Origin: an uncultured Allomuricauda sp. | Lineage (GTDB): Bacteria; Bacteroidota; Bacteroidia; Flavobacteriales; Flavobacteriaceae | Direction: 5' to 3' | Assembly: GCF_947501165.1 (NCBI RefSeq) | Contig: NZ_CANMUU010000001.1 | Location: 1,240,001 to 1,304,000 of the forward strand | Length of the DNA stretch: 64,000 bases | In this document: piece by piece, positions 37,222 to 45,600 of the stretch | How the letters are laid out: the number at the start of each line of letters is the position of its first letter | Position numbering within the stretch: position 1 is the stretch's first letter | Position numbers and translations under genes: made by a program | Notes under the pieces: model-generated | Told to the model about the DNA's origin: nothing | Database searches by the model: none | The model's input: only the letters and a program-made list of their open reading frames with translations

Positions 37222-38853
37222 TTAATAACCTTCGTTTTGAGTTAAATTCGGGTTGGTTGCCAACGCTGGTGCTGGAATAGGGAATTTAATCCTAAATGCA
37301 TCTGTAACAGTTTTCAATTCCCAGGTGCCTGAAGCAAAGGTGCCAAAACGCAACTGTACCGCTCTTTTTCCACCCATTACGCCTTCACCGTTTGTTTCCC
37401 TTGTGATAATAGCTGGCATATCATCCAAAGTAACACTTCCTAAGGGTGCGGCACCTGCTCGCTCTCTAATGGAGTTTACATCGTCAAGAGCCGAAGGTCC
37501 ACCGCCACCACCTCGTAGAGTGGCTTCCGCACGCATTAATACGGCATCGCTAAAACGCATCCAAGCAAAATCCCTAGCAGTATCTCCGGGTAGATTGCCA
37601 TCTGCATTCCTTTGTGGGTTTTTAACAATTCGAATTCCAGTTCTTTCATTATTAACTTCTAAACTGGTTAGGATTGCATCCTCATAAATCAACGGATTCT
37701 CTTGTCTATCCGTAAGATTAGTACCAGCAGGGCTTCGTTGTTGTCCACGAATGTATCCAGTCGATACTCCGTCCACTTCTTCACCTGGAAGTCCAAGTCG
37801 TGCATCCTGATTTACATCATCTGTTCCAAACAGTCTAAAGGTTTCTGTAAGTGTAACAAAACCATTCCATCCTCCTTGATTGGGATGTAGTTGATTGTAA
37901 ATACGAGTTCTAATGTCACCATCCAACATAAAAATTACTTCTTGGTTGGTGTTATTAGCAGGATCCCAAATATCAAAATAGCTTTCATCACCGTCTGGAT
38001 CATCAGCACCAATACCGTCTAACTGAAAACCTAGATTTTCTATGGCATTGACATCTGCTACGACCTGATTCATGTCTCCTTCCGTTCCTACAAGATGAAT
38101 AGCATTTAATTGCACCCTAGCTCTCAAGAAACGAGCAAATGCTTCTCCAACTCCTGTTAAAGTACCTGCCCTATCATCTCCTTCGTTAGCAGGGGCTAAA
38201 GGTACATTAGGACCATTAGCAGAAAGGTTGCCACTAGATATTGCGGTGTTCAAATCATCAAGAATCAAAGCAAACGCTTCTTGGGCTGTTAACACTGTTG
38301 GATCAACATCAGGTCCATCATCCACTCCTCTGATGGGTACTTGGCCGAAGAAATCTAAAACAGTATATACATGAAATGCACGTATAACTTGAGCTTGGGC
38401 AGTTTGACTAGGATTCGCATTGGATCTTGAATCCAGTAATTGACTTGCACGAAATGTTGCGGCATTATGCCTGTTCCATGCCTGTAGTACATAAACGTGA
38501 TTGGCATCCCAAGTATGATTGTGTAAGGCACGCCAAACTCCATTGTCACCCCAATCGGCACCCCTTGTTAATACAGCAATGTTATCCGCTGATACCTCCA
38601 TAAGTGCATATGAGGCTTCTTGAGAATCTTGGCGGAAAAGCCCTATTCCGTCACTATCACCACTGGTATAGAGTGCTTCAAGACTTGCAGAGGTACTTGA
38701 TACTCCACTGAAGCTACCAGCGTCTGATTCAACGGATATGGAATCCTGAAAATTGGGTTCCAGATCGGTACATGCTTGGGAAGCGATTAGCAGTACACTA
38801 ACTCCAAGCGTTTTCATCAATTTGTTTTGTAATAAATCTTTTTTCTTCATCAT
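37222..38853 (-). CDS. SusD/RagB-family outer-membrane nutrient-binding lipoprotein
   Basis: A 543-residue SusD-like lipoprotein (lipobox LIASQAC, Cys28) that caps the SusC channel and binds glycan or other ligand outside the cell. SusD hallmarks: TDLEPNFQDSIS at the mature start, a TPR-like helical N-terminal half (VIRAFHVYTVLDFFGQVPI) and the C-terminal FPIPAPALATNPNLTQNEGY. The start used is ATG 38853, 7 bp after the susC stop; a GTG at 38880 would overlap susC and is less likely. Ligand is unknown: proximity to both the sulfo-sugar module and the GH65-GH13 pair leaves either alpha-glucan or a sulfonated glycoside possible. Confidence 0.92.
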   Translation of the reverse strand: MMKKKDLLQNKLMKTLGVSVLLIASQACTDLEPNFQDSISVESDAGSFSGVSSTSASLEALYTSGDSDGIGLFRQDSQEASYALMEVSADNIAVLTRGADWGDNGVWRALHNHTWDANHVYVLQAWNRHNAATFRASQLLDSRSNANPSQTAQAQVIRAFHVYTVLDFFGQVPIRGVDDGPDVDPTVLTAQEAFALILDDLNTAISSGNLSANGPNVPLAPANEGDDRAGTLTGVGEAFARFLRARVQLNAIHLVGTEGDMNQVVADVNAIENLGFQLDGIGADDPDGDESYFDIWDPANNTNQEVIFMLDGDIRTRIYNQLHPNQGGWNGFVTLTETFRLFGTDDVNQDARLGLPGEEVDGVSTGYIRGQQRSPAGTNLTDRQENPLIYEDAILTSLEVNNERTGIRIVKNPQRNADGNLPGDTARDFAWMRFSDAVLMRAEATLRGGGGGPSALDDVNSIRERAGAAPLGSVTLDDMPAIITRETNGEGVMGGKRAVQLRFGTFASGTWELKTVTDAFRIKFPIPAPALATNPNLTQNEGY

Positions 38854-38860
38854 TTTTTTT

Positions 38861-41851
38861 TTAAAAACTTGCATTAACACCTAGCGAAAAGGTAGTAGGT
38901 CTTGGATAGGAAGTCAAATCGATTCCTAATGAAGGTAAGTTATTTAAGTTTCGGTCCGTTGATATTTCAGGATCTTGTCCGGTATAATCGGTAATAACAA
39001 ATAAATTCTGAGCATTAAGGAACAATCTTAAATTACTAAATACACTATCTTCTCCCACATTAAAGTTGTGGCCTAAAGTCACGTTTTGTAATCTTAAAAA
39101 GGAGCCATCTTCAACAAATCTTGAGGAAACGGACTGTGGGTTGAAAGGATTTTCTACACCTACCAATGGGAGTACATCTGCATATACGTTTCTACCCTGT
39201 GATAAGTTAGGAATGGTTGAAAATGCATTTCTGGTATTATTATAAATGGATTGACCAAATTGACCGTTAAAGAACAAACTCAAATCCCAATTTTTATAAT
39301 TGAAATTATTGGTGAAACCCATTGAAAAGTCAGGTAACGCACTTTCTCCTATAAAGACTTGAGCTCCGTTGCTTCCAAAAATGTTACCTCCGTTTTCGTC
39401 CAACCCTTGGAAATCCCTGGTAAAGAAGCTGAACAAAGGCTGGTTGTTGGACAATCTTTGTGCAAAAGCTCTAGATAGACCAGGACCATTAATTTGCCCT
39501 GCGTCAATTTCCGGACCATCGTAGTTTTCCAAGACGTTATCCGTATAGGTGATGTTGAAATTCAAATCCCATGAAAAATCTTCAGTCTGCACAGGAATAG
39601 CGTTAATAGTGAACTCTACCCCTTCGTTAACAATATCTCCATCTACGTTAGCAAAAACAAAAGGTTGAGGAGCTGGTTGTGCACTATTTACCTGTAATAA
39701 GAATTGTGATGTTGTTCTTTTAAAGTAGTTCACAGATCCTGTGATTCGATTATCTAAAAAGCCGTAGTCCACTCCAATACTTAATTGCTCATTTTCTTCC
39801 CACTGTAAGTCAGGGTTATCGAAAGCTACATCACTTAAAGCACCGGCATTGTTCTGGTTACCAACGTTAAAACGCTGTCTTGCAGAAAATTGGTTTGAAC
39901 CTAAACCTTCTTGGTTACCGGTAACCCCCCAGTTTGCACGTAGTTTGAAAGTATCAAAAAATTCTGGGAACCATTCTTCTTGGTCAAGAGCCCAAGATGC
40001 CCCAATAGCACCAAAAGTACCATATTGATTGTTTCCACCAAATCGAGATGAACCATCGATTCTTACGGTACCCGAGAAATTGAATTTATTATTCAAAGAA
40101 TAATTAGTTCTTAAGAAGAAGGACTGTAACTCATCGCGCTCTAAACCAGTGTTTGCAGCAAAGTCTCTTGCTATGGCGATGTTATTAATCATTTGAAATA
40201 AATCAGGGGTTTCAAAATTAAAAGCTCGGAGAGTAATAGTTTCGTTTACAAACTCTTGGTAAGAATGTCCTAGCACAACATCCAACACGTCATCCCCAAA
40301 TTCTTTGTTGTAATTTAAATAGGATTCCCAAGTGGTATTGGTCAAATCAATTTCGTCTAAGTTGGCTCTACCATTATCCAATGTCCCATTAGCAGCAAAA
40401 TTCCTTGATTCTGCAGAAGCGGCAGAGGAGGTGGATTTATCCAAACCAACAAGGGTATTGATGGTCAAATTATCTGTTATCTTATATTGTGCTGACACAT
40501 TTACTAGAGCCCGAAATGTACTGGAGGTTGCGCGAGTCAACTCTAAAAGTGCCAATGGATTCCTTCTTTCATTAGATGGCTGGTTGAAACCAGCGATAAA
40601 ACCTTGGTCTCTGGTACCATCTCCTGTTAAAGGTTGCGTAGGGTCCCAACCAATGGATGCGGAGAGTAAATCACCCCTAGCGTTTGGATTGTTTGTGATA
40701 GGAGGTCTTTGAGTTTCAACATTGGAAATAGTTGCTTGGGTACTCAATTTTAATTTGTCATCAAAAAAACGCTGTGTTGCATTGAATCTAGCGGTTAACC
40801 TGTCAAAAGTACTGTCCTCAACCTCACCCTCTTGGTCTTGATATCCAAAAGATAATCTATAATTACCGGTTTCGTTACCTCCGCCATAGGCGACATTGTA
40901 ATTTTGGGTAAAAGACGTACGAAAGATTGTATCGAAAGTATCTGTATTGGCCCCACCATCAACAAAGGTTCCACCAGAAATAATATTCTGAGCGTTTAAA
41001 AACTGATCTCGGGATAACACTTCAGGATTATTTGCGATATAACCTACAGAGAACGTAGAAGAAAAGTCCAATGTGCTTCTCCCAGCTGTACCTGACTTAG
41101 TAGTAATCAAAACTACCCCATTAGCACCCCTTGACCCATAAATGGCCGTAGAAGCTGCATCCTGTAAGATGTCGATGCTTGCAATATCATTTGGGTTCAA
41201 AAAACTCAAAGGGTCTAAAGAGCCAGAACTTCCAATGTCAGAACCTCCGTCAACAGAACCTCCACCTGTGGAAGCAGTAGTATTTGCTCCGTTTAGCGGA
41301 ACACCATCAACAACAAATAGTGGATTGTTCTGGGATCGTACCGAAGCGGTACCCCTTACTCTAACGTTTACTGCTGCACCAGGTTCACCACTGGTAGTGG
41401 CAATCTGAACACCTGCAGTTTTACCTTGTATCAGCTGTTGTGGGTTTACAATTACACCCTTGTTAAATTCTTCAGCCTTTACACTTTCCACAGCACCAAC
41501 AGTACTTCGTCTAGTTGTAGTACCATAACCTACAACAACCACTTCATCCAATTGACTTGCATCTTCTTGAAGTGTCACATTTATCGTAGTTTGTCCATTT
41601 ACAGGAATCTCCTGTGATGCAAAACCGATGTAACTGAAAACGATGACTGCGTCGGCTGCAACATCATTAAGTGTATAATTACCATCAAAATCAGTTTGCG
41701 TACCATTGGTTGTACCTTTAACTACAACGCTGGCTCCCGGTAAGGGTCCGCTGGCATCTGAGACCGTACCGGTTACTGTTTGGGCCTTGACCATACCGAA
41801 ACACAATAATGCCCCAATAAAAAGAAAGCCTCTAAGTAGCGTAATCTTCAT
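38861..41851 (-). CDS. SusC/RagA-family TonB-dependent outer-membrane transporter
   Basis: A 996-residue TonB-dependent receptor. In order: signal peptide (MKITLLRGFLFIGALLCFGM), carboxypeptidase-regulatory-like domain (TVTGTVSDASGPLPGASVVV, to about residue 100), TonB box-like DEVVVVGYGT, plug domain (IRGT-like VRVRGTASVRSQ, FVVDGVPL, ASIDILQDAASTAIYGSRGA) and a 22-strand barrel ending in FSLGVNASF. It imports a ligand delivered by SusD using TonB energy. Transcribed before susD in a two-gene unit that ends in the terminator at 37172. Its promoter region faces a LacI gene and contains an operator-like repeat at 41946. Confidence 0.93.
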   Translation of the reverse strand: MKITLLRGFLFIGALLCFGMVKAQTVTGTVSDASGPLPGASVVVKGTTNGTQTDFDGNYTLNDVAADAVIVFSYIGFASQEIPVNGQTTINVTLQEDASQLDEVVVVGYGTTTRRSTVGAVESVKAEEFNKGVIVNPQQLIQGKTAGVQIATTSGEPGAAVNVRVRGTASVRSQNNPLFVVDGVPLNGANTTASTGGGSVDGGSDIGSSGSLDPLSFLNPNDIASIDILQDAASTAIYGSRGANGVVLITTKSGTAGRSTLDFSSTFSVGYIANNPEVLSRDQFLNAQNIISGGTFVDGGANTDTFDTIFRTSFTQNYNVAYGGGNETGNYRLSFGYQDQEGEVEDSTFDRLTARFNATQRFFDDKLKLSTQATISNVETQRPPITNNPNARGDLLSASIGWDPTQPLTGDGTRDQGFIAGFNQPSNERRNPLALLELTRATSSTFRALVNVSAQYKITDNLTINTLVGLDKSTSSAASAESRNFAANGTLDNGRANLDEIDLTNTTWESYLNYNKEFGDDVLDVVLGHSYQEFVNETITLRAFNFETPDLFQMINNIAIARDFAANTGLERDELQSFFLRTNYSLNNKFNFSGTVRIDGSSRFGGNNQYGTFGAIGASWALDQEEWFPEFFDTFKLRANWGVTGNQEGLGSNQFSARQRFNVGNQNNAGALSDVAFDNPDLQWEENEQLSIGVDYGFLDNRITGSVNYFKRTTSQFLLQVNSAQPAPQPFVFANVDGDIVNEGVEFTINAIPVQTEDFSWDLNFNITYTDNVLENYDGPEIDAGQINGPGLSRAFAQRLSNNQPLFSFFTRDFQGLDENGGNIFGSNGAQVFIGESALPDFSMGFTNNFNYKNWDLSLFFNGQFGQSIYNNTRNAFSTIPNLSQGRNVYADVLPLVGVENPFNPQSVSSRFVEDGSFLRLQNVTLGHNFNVGEDSVFSNLRLFLNAQNLFVITDYTGQDPEISTDRNLNNLPSLGIDLTSYPRPTTFSLGVNASF

Positions 41852-42218
41852 AAATAATTAATTTTAAGTTTAGTTAATTTCAATTCAAGTGTTAAACATA
41901 TATAAAAAAAAGGTTAATCAAAATTTAAGCATTATTCAGTGTTTAACGAAAACGGTTTCGTGTTAATAAGTTTGAGAAAATACTAGTTTGATAAATCTTT
42001 AAGCCGTAATTTAATCAAATCTTAATAATAATGGGGCTTTTTAACGAAATTAATAATACCCTAAGAATATACTATTTTATTTGAAGCATGTTTTTAGACA
42101 CCATTTTTTGATGAAAATAGTTTCTTCTTAGTGTTTTGTTAAAAGTTTATCCAAACGAACTGTTAATACTCAGTTTTGGTTATTTTCCCATTTCCATAGT
42201 ACTTTTTAATATACCAGG
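41852..42218. other. Intergenic region between susC and the LacI gene
   Basis: A 367-bp AT-rich gap between two divergent genes. It holds a candidate susC promoter (CAAAATTTA at 41919-41927, read as TAAATTTTG), the inverted repeat at 41946-41961, and a weak plus-strand promoter pair TTTG at 42175-42178 and TACTTTTT at 42200-42207 before the LacI gene. I see no small ORF or RNA gene in it. Confidence 0.6.
41946..41961. promoter_or_regulatory. LacI-like operator candidate, ACGAAA-N4-TTTCGT
   Basis: ACGAAAACGGTTTCGT is an inverted repeat with six-base arms ACGAAA/TTTCGT and a central CG, a shape typical of LacI-family sites. It lies 19 bp upstream of the candidate susC -7 box, over the expected -33 element. 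It differs from the GTAAACGTTTAC operator, so it more likely belongs to the LacI regulator at 42219. Confidence 0.55.
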
Positions 42219-43238
42219 TTGAAATCAAAGATCACATTAAAGGATATTGCAAGAGAACTTGAGGTTTCGATTTCCACTGTTTCAAAAGCGTTAAAGAACA
42301 GTGAGGAAATTAGTAGGGATACCAAAGAAAAGGTTCAGGCATTTGCACGTCTTTATAATTACAAGCCCAACAATATCGCAATTAGTTTAAAAAACAAGCG
42401 CACCAAAAACATTGGGGTGGTAATTCCGGATATCGTACATCATTTTTTTACGACGGTAATCAGAGGTATTGAAAAATATGCCAATGCTAAGGGATATAAC
42501 GTAATTGTTTGTCTTTCTGAAGAATCTTTTGACAAAGAAGTAATCAATATGGAGATGTTGGCCAATGGAAGTATTGATGGTTTTATCATGTCGCTTTCAT
42601 CTGAGACACAGGCCAAAAATGACTACAATCATCTTAAGGAAGTTACAGAGCAGGGGATTCCCGTGGTTTTATTTGATCGTATTACCAATGAGATTGATTG
42701 CGACAAGGTTATCATTGATGATAGGATGGGGGGCTACCTAGCAACGAAAAAACTCATCGAGCAAGGAAAACAAAAAATTGCTCTTATTACAACGGATGAT
42801 TATTTAAGTGTGAGCAAGGCAAGAGGAGATGGTTACAGAAAAGCATTATTGGATAGTAACATTGAACTCGATGAATCCCGAATCCTAAAACTCCCTACGA
42901 TGGAAATGGACGAGGAACGCATACGCAATTTCTTTGATAGCATTGAATTTGATGCTGTGCTTTGCGTAAATGAAATTTTTGCTGTTTTTAGTATGCGAGT
43001 AGCTCTGGAAAAAGGCCTTAAGATTCCAAAGGATGTGGCCGTTATCGGGTTCACCAACGGACTGTTGTCTAAGTACGCCAATCCTAGTTTAACGGTTGTA
43101 GCTCAACATGGTGAGAAAATGGGGGAAATCTCTGCTCAAATGCTAATTGAAAAGGTCGAAAGTGAAAAAGAAGAAGAAACTTTTCAGACCAAAATTTTAG
43201 AACCAACATTGGTGGTACGGGATTCAACAATTAACTAA
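42219..43238 (+). CDS. LacI-family transcriptional regulator (alpha-glucan locus)
   Basis: A 339-residue LacI/GalR regulator starting with TTG; no ATG exists near the N-terminus and the sequence begins exactly where the family does (ITLKDIARELEVSISTVSKA, HTH about residues 5-24). The sensor domain follows (IGVVIPDIVHHFFTTVIRGI, DAVLCVNEIFAVFSMRV, VIGFTNG). It is followed 55 bp later by the GH65-GH13 pair and faces susC, so it probably controls both in response to a maltose-type sugar. The short leader (promoter TTTG-N21-TACTTTTT ends about 12 bp before the TTG) would leave almost no 5' UTR. Confidence 0.87.
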   Translation: MKSKITLKDIARELEVSISTVSKALKNSEEISRDTKEKVQAFARLYNYKPNNIAISLKNKRTKNIGVVIPDIVHHFFTTVIRGIEKYANAKGYNVIVCLSEESFDKEVINMEMLANGSIDGFIMSLSSETQAKNDYNHLKEVTEQGIPVVLFDRITNEIDCDKVIIDDRMGGYLATKKLIEQGKQKIALITTDDYLSVSKARGDGYRKALLDSNIELDESRILKLPTMEMDEERIRNFFDSIEFDAVLCVNEIFAVFSMRVALEKGLKIPKDVAVIGFTNGLLSKYANPSLTVVAQHGEKMGEISAQMLIEKVESEKEEETFQTKILEPTLVVRDSTIN

Positions 43239-43293
43239 GTTTGTCTTGTTGGAATTAAATCTACAATCTTAACTTCTACCATATTTTTAATAA

Positions 43294-45600
43294 ATGAATC
43301 AAGATTATATAAAGCCAGACCCATGGTCCATAATTGAAGAAGGATTTGACAAAGAATTCGTAAAATCTTCTGAAAGTCTTTTTAGTATTGGAAACGGTGC
43401 TATGGGCCAGCGTGCCAATTTTGAGGAGACCTACTCTGGCGGTACTTTTCAAGGAAGCTATATTGCTGGGGTTTACTATCCGGACAAAACAAGAGTAGGT
43501 TGGTGGAAAAACGGGTATCCAGAATATTTTGCCAAGGTATTAAATGCTCCAAATTGGATAGGAATCAATGTATCCATTGATGGGGTGCCGTTAGACCTGA
43601 ATACTTGCAAGGAAGTCAAAGACTTTGTTCGTGAATTGAATATGAAGGAAGGATGGTACCAGCGTTCCTTTATTGCAATACTGTCTAATGGAATTGAAGT
43701 CTCCGTTTCATCTACCCGTTTTTTAAGTCTTCATTTGGACGAATTGGGCGCTATTCAGTACGAAATAGAAGTTTTGAATAAGGATGCAGAGATTATCATT
43801 TTACCCTATTTAGATAGTGGTATTAAAAATATGGACAGTAATTGGGATGATCAATTTTGGAAAACGACCAAGGTGGAATCCGATGGAAATCGCGCCTTTA
43901 TAGAAGCTCATACCCTCAAAACCAACTTTGAGACGTGCACCTTTATGGACGCTTCTCTTTATATTGATGGCAATAAACATGAAACGGATCCAATTCATAA
44001 AAAGGATGAATTGGCAACAAGGCTGAGTTTTGTGGTCGATGTTAAAAAAGGCCAAAAAGTGGCACTGCATAAATTGGGGGGTTATACTGTTTCAAGAAAT
44101 CACAAGTCTTCAGAATTGATTAATGCAGCCAATGAAGTTTTGGATAAAGCTTCACAGCTTGGCTTTGATGGACTTTTGGAACAGCAGAAAAGAGATTGGG
44201 CTCACATTTGGGAAATGAGTGATATTGAAATAGAAGGCGATGTCAAGGCACAGCAAGGTATTCGTTTCAATATTTTTCAGCTGAATCAAACCTATTTGGG
44301 TAAAGATTCCAGATTAAACATTGGTCCCAAAGGATTCACTGGCGAAAAATATGGGGGAAGTACCTATTGGGATACCGAGGCCTATTGTCTTCCTTTCTAT
44401 ATGGCCACAAAAAATCAAGAGGTAGCATGGAGTCTTCTAGAATATCGATTTAACCATTTGGGGAAAGCCATCGAGAATGCAGAAAAACTAGGTTTTAAGA
44501 ATGGGGCTGCACTTTACCCAATGGTAACCATGAACGGGGAGGAGTGCCATAACGAATGGGAAATCACTTTTCAAGAGATCCACAGAAATGGGGCTATTGC
44601 TTTTGCCATCTACAATTATCATCGCTTTACGGGGGATTACAGCTATGTTCCAAAAATGGGACTGGAAGTACTAATAGGTATAGCTCGTTTTTGGCAACAA
44701 CGTTTCAACTATTCAGAGGACAAGCAAAGTTATGTAATGCTAGGGGTAACAGGACCCAATGAATATGAGAACAACATAAACAACAATTGGTATACCAACT
44801 ATTTGGCAAAATGGTGCATTGAATATGCGGCTGAACAACTCCAAAAAGTGGAAAAGGAATACCCAGAAGATTATGCTAGGGTTATCCGGAAAACCCAATT
44901 GTCCCCAGAGGAAACCAACGCTTGGGATGAATTGGTGTCCAACGTTTATTTTCCATTTTCCGAAAAACATGGTGTCTATCTCCAACAAGACGGTTTTTTA
45001 GATAAGGAAATGATTCGTGTCAGCGATTTAGAAAAATCGCAACGGCCTATTAATCAAAAGTGGAGTTGGGATAGAATTTTGAGGTCTCCTTACATCAAAC
45101 AAGCAGATGTGCTACAAGGTTTTTATTTTTTTGAAGACCATTTCTCTCAAGAGCAACTTGAAAAACATTTTGATTTTTACGAACCTTTCACGGTTCATGA
45201 ATCTTCTCTGTCTCCATGCGTGCACAGTATCCAAGCGGCTAAGCTAGGTCGAATGGAGCAAGCCTATACCTTCTACTTAAGAACTTCAAGATTGGATTTG
45301 GACGACTATAATAAAGAAGTGGAAGAAGGTTTGCACATTACTTCCATGGCTGGAACATGGATGAGCATTGTGGAAGGTTTTGGAGGAATGCGGGTTCAGG
45401 ATAATCAATTGTGCTTCGAACCCCAGATTCCATCTCAATGGAGCTCCTATGCTTTTAAAGTGAATTTTAGAAATCAAATTATAACCATTACTGTCAAAAA
45501 AGATGCTTCCAGTTTTGAAATCAAAGGGGAAGCAGATTTGGACATTCTAGTAAATGGCAAAGTGGTAACCCTAGTTCCAGGAAAAATAGTTCAGGCATGA
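43294..45600 (+). CDS. GH65 disaccharide phosphorylase (likely maltose phosphorylase)
   Basis: A 768-residue family GH65 enzyme. The N-terminal beta-sandwich is at about 1-270, the (alpha/alpha)6 catalytic domain follows to about 690, and a beta domain ends the protein. Catalytic acid Glu490 is in GPNEYENNINNNWYTN; the block YGGSTYWDTEAYCLPFY (from residue 353) and HESSLSPCVHSIQAAKLGR match maltose phosphorylases better than trehalose or kojibiose phosphorylases. No signal peptide, so cytoplasmic: maltose + Pi to glucose + beta-glucose-1-phosphate. It overlaps the GH13 gene by 4 bp (ATGA). No beta-phosphoglucomutase lies in the cluster, which such enzymes normally need. Confidence 0.88.
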   Translation: MNQDYIKPDPWSIIEEGFDKEFVKSSESLFSIGNGAMGQRANFEETYSGGTFQGSYIAGVYYPDKTRVGWWKNGYPEYFAKVLNAPNWIGINVSIDGVPLDLNTCKEVKDFVRELNMKEGWYQRSFIAILSNGIEVSVSSTRFLSLHLDELGAIQYEIEVLNKDAEIIILPYLDSGIKNMDSNWDDQFWKTTKVESDGNRAFIEAHTLKTNFETCTFMDASLYIDGNKHETDPIHKKDELATRLSFVVDVKKGQKVALHKLGGYTVSRNHKSSELINAANEVLDKASQLGFDGLLEQQKRDWAHIWEMSDIEIEGDVKAQQGIRFNIFQLNQTYLGKDSRLNIGPKGFTGEKYGGSTYWDTEAYCLPFYMATKNQEVAWSLLEYRFNHLGKAIENAEKLGFKNGAALYPMVTMNGEECHNEWEITFQEIHRNGAIAFAIYNYHRFTGDYSYVPKMGLEVLIGIARFWQQRFNYSEDKQSYVMLGVTGPNEYENNINNNWYTNYLAKWCIEYAAEQLQKVEKEYPEDYARVIRKTQLSPEETNAWDELVSNVYFPFSEKHGVYLQQDGFLDKEMIRVSDLEKSQRPINQKWSWDRILRSPYIKQADVLQGFYFFEDHFSQEQLEKHFDFYEPFTVHESSLSPCVHSIQAAKLGRMEQAYTFYLRTSRLDLDDYNKEVEEGLHITSMAGTWMSIVEGFGGMRVQDNQLCFEPQIPSQWSSYAFKVNFRNQIITITVKKDASSFEIKGEADLDILVNGKVVTLVPGKIVQA

